Source: Variovorax sp. OV329
GTDB taxonomy: Bacteria; Pseudomonadota; Gammaproteobacteria; Burkholderiales; Burkholderiaceae_C
Assembly (NCBI RefSeq): GCF_900114785.1
Contig: NZ_FOUG01000018.1
Coordinates: forward strand, 1-64,000
Direction: 5' to 3'
Length of the DNA: 64,000 nucleotides
Under the pieces are notes generated by a model. The model was not told where the DNA came from and did not search any database. It worked only from the letters and a program-made list of their open reading frames with translations. This document shows, one piece after another, positions 43,793-50,100 of the stretch (its first letter is position 1; each line of letters begins with the position of its first letter). A program made the position numbers and the translations under genes.

Positions 43793-44634
43793 TGCGTGGC
43801 CTCCGCGACCGCATGCTCCTTGCGCTCGGCCGGGTTGGCCGTGGCGCCCAGCGGCGCAACGCCGAACTGCACCTCGTCCCTGAGCACCTCCCAGGCGCGC
43901 TGGCGCAGCTGGGCGAATTCGGCGGTGTTGCGCAGCTCCGCCGAGCGCGGGCGCGCCAGCGGGATGTCGATGACCTGCTTGATGCGCCCGGGCCGCTGCG
44001 TCATCACCGCCACGCGGTCCGAGAGGTAGATCGCCTCGTCCAGGCTGTGGGTGATGAACACGATGGTCTTGCGGTGGTGCTCCCACAGGCGCAGCAGCTC
44101 GCTTTGCAGGATCTCGCGCGTCTGCGCATCGAGCGCGGCGAAGGGCTCGTCCATGAGCAGGAGGTCGGGCTTGTAGGCCAGCGAGCGCGCGAGGGCCACG
44201 CGCTGCTTCATGCCGCCGGAAAGTTCATGCGGATAGCGGTCGGCGAAGCCGTGCAGGCCCACCAGCTCCAGGTACTCGTGCGCGGTGCGTCGGCGCTGCG
44301 CCTTATCGATGCCGCGGATCTCGAGGCCCACCGCGATGTTGTCCAGCACCGTGCGCCACGGAAAGAGCGCATAGCCCTGGAACACCACGCCCTGCTGCCG
44401 GTTGATGCCAGCCAGGGGCTTGCCGTCCACGGTGATGCTGCCGCCGTTGTGCGGCGTGAGTCCGGCCAGGATGCCCAGGAAGGTGGACTTGCCGCAGCCC
44501 GAGGGGCCGAGGATGGAGAGGAACTCGCCCTCGCGCACGTCGAGGTCGAAATGGTCGAGCACGCGGATGCGCCCGCCGGGCCCGCGCGCGGCATAGTCCA
44601 TGTGCACGCCGCGCGCCGAGATCTTGGTCGTCAT
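43789..44634 (-). CDS. ABC importer ATP-binding protein, nitrate/sulfonate/taurine type (operon 3)
   Basis: The 281-residue ATPase has Walker A GPSGCGKST, Q-loop GVVFQGYALFPW, signature LSGGMKQRVALARSL, Walker B LLLMDEPFAALD and H-loop ITHSLDEA. GMKQR rather than GMAQR in the signature separates it from the ATPases of operons 1 and 2 and groups it with the one of operon 4. It follows the binding-protein gene by 21 bases. Confidence 0.92.
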   Translation of the reverse strand: MTTKISARGVHMDYAARGPGGRIRVLDHFDLDVREGEFLSILGPSGCGKSTFLGILAGLTPHNGGSITVDGKPLAGINRQQGVVFQGYALFPWRTVLDNIAVGLEIRGIDKAQRRRTAHEYLELVGLHGFADRYPHELSGGMKQRVALARSLAYKPDLLLMDEPFAALDAQTREILQSELLRLWEHHRKTIVFITHSLDEAIYLSDRVAVMTQRPGRIKQVIDIPLARPRSAELRNTAEFAQLRQRAWEVLRDEVQFGVAPLGATANPAERKEHAVAEATQ

Positions 44635-44655
44635 TCGGTCAGGCCTTCGGTGCGT

Positions 44656-45732
44656 TCAGGACTTCGCCGTGGCCGGGGCCTGCGCGTAGGGGTTGAACTC
44701 GTTGGTGTAGACCTGCCTGACTTCCACCTTGCCCGCGGCCAGCTTGCCCTCGGACTGCAGGATGTCGATGTAGTACTGGATCGGCGGCTCGGTGACCACC
44801 AGGTCGTCGACGTAGGCGTAGCGGTCCACGTTCTCCAGCGCCATGTTGATGCGCTTGGACACCAGCTTGCGCGCCTCCTCCGGGTTGGCGTTGACCCAGT
44901 TGGCCGCCTTGGCCAGGGCCACCACCACGTCGCGCGTGGCCTCGGGATGCTCGCGGATGAAGCGGCCGTGGCCGCTGTAGGGCGCCATGCCGCCCAGGCC
45001 GCCGTCCAGGTCGAAGTCGCTCCACAGGCGCACCAATTGCTGGGCGTTGTCGGCGCGGCCGGAGAAGGGCGCGTGGATGATGGCCAGGTCGGTGTTTCCG
45101 GTGACCAGCGTCTGCTCGGCCTGCTCGTCGGGCACCACCAGGAAGTTGATCTTGGTCACGTCCACGCCTTTCTCGCGCAGGAACTTCTTGGTGACGAACT
45201 CGGCGCAGGCACCGAAGCTGTTGAAGCCCACGGTCTTGCCTTCCAGGTCCTTGGGTGAGCGGATGCCCGAGTCCTTGCGCACGAAGTACTTCATGTGCGG
45301 CGCTTCCTGCAGCGTCTTGCCGCCGGCGGCCACCACCTTGAGGTCGGCGCCCGACGCGATGGCCGAGATCACCAGCGGCACCATGCGCGAGCCGAAGTCG
45401 ATCTCGCCGGTGCCCACCAGCGGGATGATCTGCGGCGCGGCGATCTTGCCCACGTACTGCGGGCGCGTGCTGCTGCCTTCGAAGTAGCCCAGCTGGTCGG
45501 CCAGGTAGATCAGGTCGAAGGAGGGGTTGTCCGGGTACTTGAACGCGACCTTCTCGCCCGCGCTCTTCACCACCGCGGGGCCGCCCGTGCCGGCCGCGGC
45601 CGCCTTGTCCTCGCGCGAGCAGCCGCCCAGTGCCAGGGCCAGGGTGCCTGCGCTCCCGGCCAGGCCGATGGAGGCCAGGGTGCGCAGTGCGCTGCGGCGG
45701 GACGGGGAGGAGCGGAGGAGTTCGTTGTTCAT
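44656..45732 (-). CDS. ABC importer substrate-binding lipoprotein, NrtA/SsuA-like (operon 3)
   Basis: The 358-residue protein has an N-terminus combining an Arg pair (SRRSALRTLA) with a lipobox (LGGC), so it may be a Tat- or Sec-exported lipoprotein. The body reads DLIYLADQLGYFEG, then GTGEIDFGSRMVPLV, DLEGKTVGFNSFGACAEF and FLVVPDEQAEQTLVTGNTDLAIIHAPF, the NrtA/SsuA type-2 pattern. It is the first gene of operon 3 and divergent from the FMN reductase. Ligand unknown. Confidence 0.87.
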   Translation of the reverse strand: MNNELLRSSPSRRSALRTLASIGLAGSAGTLALALGGCSREDKAAAAGTGGPAVVKSAGEKVAFKYPDNPSFDLIYLADQLGYFEGSSTRPQYVGKIAAPQIIPLVGTGEIDFGSRMVPLVISAIASGADLKVVAAGGKTLQEAPHMKYFVRKDSGIRSPKDLEGKTVGFNSFGACAEFVTKKFLREKGVDVTKINFLVVPDEQAEQTLVTGNTDLAIIHAPFSGRADNAQQLVRLWSDFDLDGGLGGMAPYSGHGRFIREHPEATRDVVVALAKAANWVNANPEEARKLVSKRINMALENVDRYAYVDDLVVTEPPIQYYIDILQSEGKLAAGKVEVRQVYTNEFNPYAQAPATAKS

Positions 45733-45773
45733 GGCTTTTGTCGGGCGTGATGCCGGCTGCTGGGGAGTGGCGC

Positions 45774-45802
45774 ATCGTAGGAAGCGCCTTCCCATCGCCC
45801 AA
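45774..45802 (-). promoter_or_regulatory. Predicted promoter of transporter operon 3 (site B)
   Basis: Reading leftward: TTCG, -35 TTGGGC (45802-45797), 17-base spacer, -10 TACGAT (45779-45774). TTCCTACGATGC is shared exactly with site A. A GCATATGC core lies at 45820-45827. Confidence 0.6.
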
Positions 45803-45865
45803 CGAAGAAAAGCAAGCATGCATATGCGCAGCTGCGCGCCGCATATCGATACGCGCAATTCGTTC

Positions 45866-45894
45866 TTTGGATGCGCTCGCGCCCGGACTAAGGT
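45866..45894 (+). promoter_or_regulatory. Predicted promoter of the FMN reductase gene (site C)
   Basis: -35 TTTGGA (45866-45871, preceded by GTTC), 17-base spacer, -10 TAAGGT (45889-45894), then 50 bases to the start codon. It is back to back with site B, so one upstream activator could serve both. Confidence 0.55.
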
Positions 45895-45944
45895 CGCGCC
45901 TTTGAGAACTGCCCCTGCCTGATCTCCTGACCTTCACGATCTCC

Positions 45945-46526
45945 ATGCCAAAGACACTCAAGATCGTCGCCGTCTCCGGCGGCCTGCAACGCCCCTCGCG
46001 CACGCTCGCCCTGGTCGAGCAGCTGCTCGAAGGCCTGAGCGACGCGCTGCCCGCGCAAACGCGCCTGATCGAGCTCGGGGAAATCGTGCCCCGCTTCGGC
46101 AACGTGCTGCACCGCGCGAAGCTGCCGGCGGACATCGAGCAGCTGCTGCGGGACATCGAGGCAGCCGACCTGTTGGTGGTGGCCAGCCCCATCTTCCGAG
46201 GCACCTACACGGGCCTGTTCAAGCACTTGTTCGACTTCGTGCACCAGGACGCACTGATCGACGTGCCGGTGCTGCTGGCCGCCACCGGCGGCAGCGACCG
46301 CCATGCGCTGGCCATCGATCACCAGTTGCGTCCGCTCTTCGCCTTCTTCCAGGCGCAGACGCTGCCGATCGGCGTGTATGGCACCGACAAGGAGTTCGAC
46401 AACTACCGCGTCAGCAGCGATGGCCTCCAGGCGCGCATCGCACTGGCGGTGGAACGTGCGCTGCCCCTGCTGCGTCAGCGGCTGAACGCCAAGGCGACTG
46501 CGCCTGCGCTGTCGCTGGCGGCCTGA
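45945..46526 (+). CDS. msuE: NAD(P)H-dependent FMN reductase, MsuE-like
   Basis: This 193-residue flavodoxin-like reductase carries the phosphate-binding start VAVSGGLQRPSRT, ASPIFRGTYTGLFKHLFD in the flavin site, and ATGGSDRHALAIDHQLRPLF, which is characteristic of MsuE/SsuE reductases supplying FMNH2 to sulfonate monooxygenases. It is the only such reductase in the window, so it probably feeds the LLM enzymes at 21.2 and 35.1 kb and perhaps the SfnB/DszC-like enzyme. It is transcribed divergently from importer operon 3. Confidence 0.88.
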   Translation: MPKTLKIVAVSGGLQRPSRTLALVEQLLEGLSDALPAQTRLIELGEIVPRFGNVLHRAKLPADIEQLLRDIEAADLLVVASPIFRGTYTGLFKHLFDFVHQDALIDVPVLLAATGGSDRHALAIDHQLRPLFAFFQAQTLPIGVYGTDKEFDNYRVSSDGLQARIALAVERALPLLRQRLNAKATAPALSLAA

Positions 46527-46562
46527 GCGCTCCGGACTTTCGGGGCCGCCGGCCGGACCGGC

Positions 46563-47150
46563 TCAGACGACCTTGTAGGCCCGGATCACCACCGCGGCGC
46601 GCTGCGGCCGCAGGCTGTTGAGCGTGCCGACGTAGACGAAGTCGTTGAGCCAGCCGTATCGCCCCTCGGGCGCCGTCAGCTCGATGTTCGAGAACACATA
46701 GGCCGGCGCATCCTTGGGCCGGCGCGACAGCACACGGTTGCGCACCGAGATGACGACGCCGTCCTCGGTCTGCAGTTCGTAGACCGCGTCCAGCGCCACC
46801 GAGCCGTCGCGGCGCACCAGTTGCCGGTCGGCGCCGCCGGGCATGACGGTGCCGCGCAGGCCCGGCCCCTCGAAGGTGCCGCCGGTGATGGGGACCATGC
46901 GCCGATCGCCCAGCGGGGACATGCCCAGCTGCAGGGTGGGCGCGAGGTCCACGATGGCCTCGTAGACGAACTCCGTTCCGGGCAGGTTCATGGGCACCGT
47001 GCCGGTCGTAGGCGTCGTGGGCAGGGCGGGCGGCGGCACATCCGCGGCCCTTGCCGCCTGTGCGCCAGCAACGGCCGCGGCGCCCGCGAGCAGGAGGCCG
47101 CGGCGGGAGGTGCGCCCGACGGGTGCGGGTGCTTCGAGGGTGTCCGTCAT
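46563..47150 (-). CDS. DUF3237-family protein with twin-arginine-like signal
   Basis: The 195-residue protein begins with RTSRRGLLLAGAAAVAGAQAA, which looks like a Tat signal, so it is probably exported folded. The mature part matches DUF3237: FVYEAIVDLAPTLQLG at the start, GGTFEGPGLRGTVMPGGADRQL in the middle, and DFVYVGTLNS near the end. The function of the family is unknown. It is divergent from the rhodanese-encapsulin operon, with an inverted repeat between the two. Confidence 0.8.
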   Translation of the reverse strand: MTDTLEAPAPVGRTSRRGLLLAGAAAVAGAQAARAADVPPPALPTTPTTGTVPMNLPGTEFVYEAIVDLAPTLQLGMSPLGDRRMVPITGGTFEGPGLRGTVMPGGADRQLVRRDGSVALDAVYELQTEDGVVISVRNRVLSRRPKDAPAYVFSNIELTAPEGRYGWLNDFVYVGTLNSLRPQRAAVVIRAYKVV

Positions 47151-47183
47151 CGTTTGTCTCCGTGTTGTTCGATGCACTGATTA

Positions 47184-47202
47184 TGGTTATGAGAAATAAC
47201 CA
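47184..47202. promoter_or_regulatory. Inverted repeat TGGTTAT-gagaa-ATAACCA
   Basis: Seven-base perfect arms are separated by five bases, in the AT-rich divergent region between the DUF3237 gene and the encapsulin operon. It lies about 34 bases from the DUF3237 start and about 96 bases upstream of promoter D's -35. A LysR- or XRE-type site is possible. Confidence 0.45.
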
Positions 47203-47297
47203 ATTCAAGCTCGGAAGTGCGCCCATTCGTAAGCGGGCCTGCGCAGCAGGGCGTCCTCCAAAGTTGATTTGGTTGTTTCGAATTCACCTTTTATTCG

Positions 47298-47326
47298 TTT
47301 GATCTTCGCGGTCCGGCCCCTAGATT
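47298..47326 (+). promoter_or_regulatory. Predicted promoter of the rhodanese-encapsulin operon (site D)
   Basis: -35 TTTGAT (47298-47303, preceded by TTCG), 17-base spacer, -10 TAGATT (47321-47326); the first start codon is 46 bases beyond the -10. It is one of the best matches in the shared set. TTCGAATTC lies just upstream at 47279-47287. Confidence 0.6.
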
Positions 47327-47372
47327 CGAGCCATCGTTTATTCATCGCCACACAACGAAGGAGCCATTGCCG

Positions 47373-47852
47373 ATGTCGACGGATACCGCTGAACTCGTGC
47401 TGCCGCCAGCACTGGAAGCCGCCCGGGCCGAGGCGCGCGAACAGGGCCTCGCCTACGCCGGCGGCGTGTCGCCGCAGGCCGCCTGGGAACTGGTGCGCCA
47501 GGGCCATGCCGTGCTGGTGGACGTGCGCTCGGCCGAGGAACGCAAGTTCGTGGGCCATGTGCCCGAGAGCCTGCACGTGCCCTGGGCCACCGGCACCGCG
47601 CTCACCCGCAACCCGCGCTTCGTGCGCGAGCTGGAGGCGCGCCTGGCCAAGGACGGCGGCAAGGAGGCGGTGGCGCTGCTGCTGTGCCGCTCGGGCAAGC
47701 GCTCGGTGCTTGCGGCCGAGGCGGCGACCGCGGCCGGCTTCACGCAGGCCTACAACGTGCTCGAAGGCTTCGAGGGTGAGATCGACGCGCATGGCCAGCG
47801 CGGCCACGGCGACGGCTGGCGCTTCCAGGGCTTGCCCTGGGTACAGGACTGA
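47373..47852 (+). CDS. Single-domain rhodanese, encapsulin operon
   Basis: The 159-residue protein has one rhodanese domain with active-site loop CRSGKR (Cys in LLLCRSGKRS) and the conserved DVRSAEERKFVGHVP segment. It should move sulfane sulfur to or from a thiol acceptor. It starts at ATG 47373, ten bases after GAAGGAG. A rhodanese gene is a known recurring neighbour of Family 2A encapsulin loci, and here it is first in the operon, consistent with it handling sulfur from the encapsulated desulfurase. Confidence 0.92.
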   Translation: MSTDTAELVLPPALEAARAEAREQGLAYAGGVSPQAAWELVRQGHAVLVDVRSAEERKFVGHVPESLHVPWATGTALTRNPRFVRELEARLAKDGGKEAVALLLCRSGKRSVLAAEAATAAGFTQAYNVLEGFEGEIDAHGQRGHGDGWRFQGLPWVQD

Positions 47853-47900
47853 GCCGCTCGCCTCGCTTCGTTTCGCAAAGAACAACAGGAGGGAGGAAGC

Positions 47901-48803
47901 ATGTCGTCGGTGTTCGACGTGGCAGGCGTGGTGCGCGCGCTGCACGAGGCGCGCAATGACTGGCGCGATGCGCAGCAGCGTTCCCGCGAGCCCGGGGCGC
48001 GCGAGTTTCCGTCCCGCGATGCGCTGGCCCATGTGACCACGCAGCTGGCCGGTGCGCTGTTCCCCATGCGCCTGGGCCCGCTGGACCTGCGCCACGAAAG
48101 CGAGGACTTCTACGTCGGCCACACGCTCGATTCGGCGCTGCATGCGCTGGCGGCGCAGGCCCGCCTGGAGCTGGCCTTTGCAACACGGCAGGAAGCGGCC
48201 GATTCGCAGGCCATCGCCCAGCAGGCCACCGAGCGGGTGCGCGACTTCGCGGCAGCGCTGCCGGCCATACGCCGCCTGCTCGACAGCGACGTGCTGGCTG
48301 CCTGGCAGGGCGACCCGGCCGCGCGCAGCGTGGACGAGGTACTGCTGTGCTATCCGGGCGTGCTGGCCATGATCCACCACCGGCTGGCGCACCAGCTCTA
48401 CCGGCTGGGGCTGCCGCTGCTGGCGCGCATCGTGGCCGAAATCGCGCATTCGCAGACGGGCATCGACATCCATCCGGGCGCGAGCATCGGGCGCGCCTTC
48501 TTCATCGACCACGGCACCGGGGTGGTGATCGGCGAGACGGCCGTGATCGGCGAACACGTGCGCGTCTACCAGGCCGTGACGCTGGGCGCCAAGCGCTTCT
48601 CGGCCGATGCCGACGGGGTGCTGCACAAGGGCCGGCCGCGCCACCCGACGGTGGAGGACGAGGTGGTCATCTATGCCGGTGCCACCATCCTCGGGCAGGT
48701 GGTCATCGGCCGCGGCGCCACCATCGGCGGCAACGTCTGGATCACCGACGACGTGGCGCCCGGCGCCAGCATCACGCAGGCCAGCCTGCGCAACAGCCGA
48801 TGA
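47901..48803 (+). CDS. epsC: Serine O-acetyltransferase EpsC
   Basis: The 300-residue enzyme has the long N-terminal helical domain of EpsC-type acetyltransferases, then a left-handed beta-helix of hexapeptide repeats beginning TGIDIHPGASIGRAFFIDHGTG. Conserved His residues in DIHPG and IDHGTG fit the CysE catalytic site. It makes O-acetylserine, the carbon acceptor for cysteine synthesis, and this gene is a recurring partner of Family 2A encapsulins. It has a very strong ribosome site (AGGAGGGAGGA) and overlaps the XRE gene by four bases. Confidence 0.93.
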   Translation: MSSVFDVAGVVRALHEARNDWRDAQQRSREPGAREFPSRDALAHVTTQLAGALFPMRLGPLDLRHESEDFYVGHTLDSALHALAAQARLELAFATRQEAADSQAIAQQATERVRDFAAALPAIRRLLDSDVLAAWQGDPAARSVDEVLLCYPGVLAMIHHRLAHQLYRLGLPLLARIVAEIAHSQTGIDIHPGASIGRAFFIDHGTGVVIGETAVIGEHVRVYQAVTLGAKRFSADADGVLHKGRPRHPTVEDEVVIYAGATILGQVVIGRGATIGGNVWITDDVAPGASITQASLRNSR

Positions 48804-49072
48804 GTGCGACGCTGGTCGAGCATTTCGGCGTGGCGGTGCGCCAGTTGCGCGAGCAGCGCGGCTGGTCGCAGGAGGAACTGGCCGAGCATTCGCAGCTCAA
48901 CCGCTCCTACGTGGGCGAGGTGGAGCGCGGGCGCGCCATCGCCTCCATCGTCACCGCCTACAAGCTCTCGCGCGCGCTGGAGATCAACCTGGCCGGGCTG
49001 CTGTCGCATTGCGAGCGCATCGAGCAGCAGCGGGTGGCCCGGGGCATCGAATTGGCGGCTATAGCCAGTTGA
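48800..49072 (+). CDS. Small XRE-family helix-turn-helix regulator
   Basis: The 90-residue protein is essentially a lone XRE domain: VRQLREQRGWSQEELAEHS (helices 1-2) and NRSYVGEVERG (recognition helix), with a short C-terminal tail containing a cysteine (LLSHCERIEQQ). It overlaps the EpsC stop as ATGA and lies 76 bases before the shell gene. Position suggests autoregulation of the encapsulin operon; it is the only DNA-binding regulator I see inside the 28-56 kb part of the sulfur region. The Cys could act as a sulfur or redox sensor, which is speculation. Confidence 0.88.
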   Translation: MSATLVEHFGVAVRQLREQRGWSQEELAEHSQLNRSYVGEVERGRAIASIVTAYKLSRALEINLAGLLSHCERIEQQRVARGIELAAIAS

Positions 49073-49148
49073 GGCCAGGCCGGGGCTGCGCGGACACTGG
49101 TTGAAGCACGGTCCCCGACCGCCTGTTCCACCGTTATCCGGAGTTTTC

Positions 49149-50087
49149 ATGACTGCAACCGTCGGCGGCACCACCGCCCTGGGCGACCTGGCCGCGCGCC
49201 AGTTGGCGAATGCCACCAAGACCGTTCCCCAGCTGGCCACCATCAGCCCGCGCTGGCTGACGCACCTGCTGCAGTGGGTGCCGGTGGAGGCGGGCATCTA
49301 CCGCCTCAACAAGGTGAAGAACCCGGAAGACATCAAGGTCACCTGCACGGCCAAGGAAAGCGAGAACCAGCTGCCGCGCACCTACGTCGACTACGAAGAG
49401 CATCCGCGCGAGTACTTCCTCAATGCGGTCTCGACCGTGCTGGACGTGCACACCCGCATCTCCGACCTCTACAGCAGCCCGCACGACCAGATCAAGGAGC
49501 AGCTGCGCCTGACCATCGAGACCATCAAGGAGAACCAGGAGAGCGAGCTCATCAACAACCCGGACTACGGCCTGCTGGCCCAGGTGACGGAAGAGCAGCG
49601 CATCTTCCCGCTGGGCGGCCCGCCCACGCCGGACGACCTGGACGAGCTGCTGACCAAGGTGTGGAAGGAGCCGGCCTTCTTCCTGGCGCATCCGCTGGCC
49701 ATCGCCGCCTTCGGGCGCGAGGCCACCCGCCGCGGCACGCCGCCGCCCACGGTGAGCCTGTTCGGCTCGCAGTTCATCACCTGGCGGGGCATTCCGCTGA
49801 TCCCCTCGGACAAGGTGCCGGTGGCCGACGGCAAGAGCAAGATCATCCTGCTGCGCGTGGGCGACAAGCGCCAGGGCGTGGTGGGCCTGTTCCAGCCCGG
49901 CCTGCCGGGCGAGCAGGGCCCCGGGCTGTCGGTGCGCTTCATGGGCATCAACAACCACGCCATCGCCTCCTACCTAATCTCGCTGTACTGCTCGCTGGCG
50001 GTGCTCACGCCCGATGCGCTGGCGGTGCTCGACGACGTGGAGATCAACCGCTACCACGACTACTCGGCGCTGGACACCTACAAGTAG
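49149..50087 (+). CDS. Family 2A encapsulin nanocompartment shell protein
   Basis: The 312-residue protein matches the Family 2A encapsulin (SrpI-like, HK97-fold) pattern over its whole length: LGDLAARQLANATKTVPQ and SPRWLTHLLQWVPVEAGIYR at the N-terminal arm, SPHDQIKEQLRLTIE, PTPDDLDELLTKVWKEPAFFL, VSLFGSQFITWRGIPLIPSD and GPGLSVRFMGINNHAIASYL. No cyclic-nucleotide-binding insert is present, so it is 2A rather than 2B. Shell proteins of this family assemble into closed icosahedral particles enclosing a cysteine desulfurase. The desulfurase gene follows 13 bases later. The start has CGGAG about seven bases upstream. Confidence 0.95.
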   Translation: MTATVGGTTALGDLAARQLANATKTVPQLATISPRWLTHLLQWVPVEAGIYRLNKVKNPEDIKVTCTAKESENQLPRTYVDYEEHPREYFLNAVSTVLDVHTRISDLYSSPHDQIKEQLRLTIETIKENQESELINNPDYGLLAQVTEEQRIFPLGGPPTPDDLDELLTKVWKEPAFFLAHPLAIAAFGREATRRGTPPPTVSLFGSQFITWRGIPLIPSDKVPVADGKSKIILLRVGDKRQGVVGLFQPGLPGEQGPGLSVRFMGINNHAIASYLISLYCSLAVLTPDALAVLDDVEINRYHDYSALDTYK

Positions 50088-50100
50088 GCGCACGCGCTCG

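Noticed and set aside
47294..47326. Reading TTCGTT itself as the -35 box of the shared promoters
   Set aside because: That would give a 21-base spacer, too long for a normal sigma-70 promoter. Taking the -35 four bases later gives 17 bases at every site.
49149..50087. Assignment of the shell protein to Family 2B encapsulins or to phage capsids
   Set aside because: There is no cyclic-nucleotide-binding insert, no phage genes nearby, and the cargo is a desulfurase, all pointing to Family 2A.
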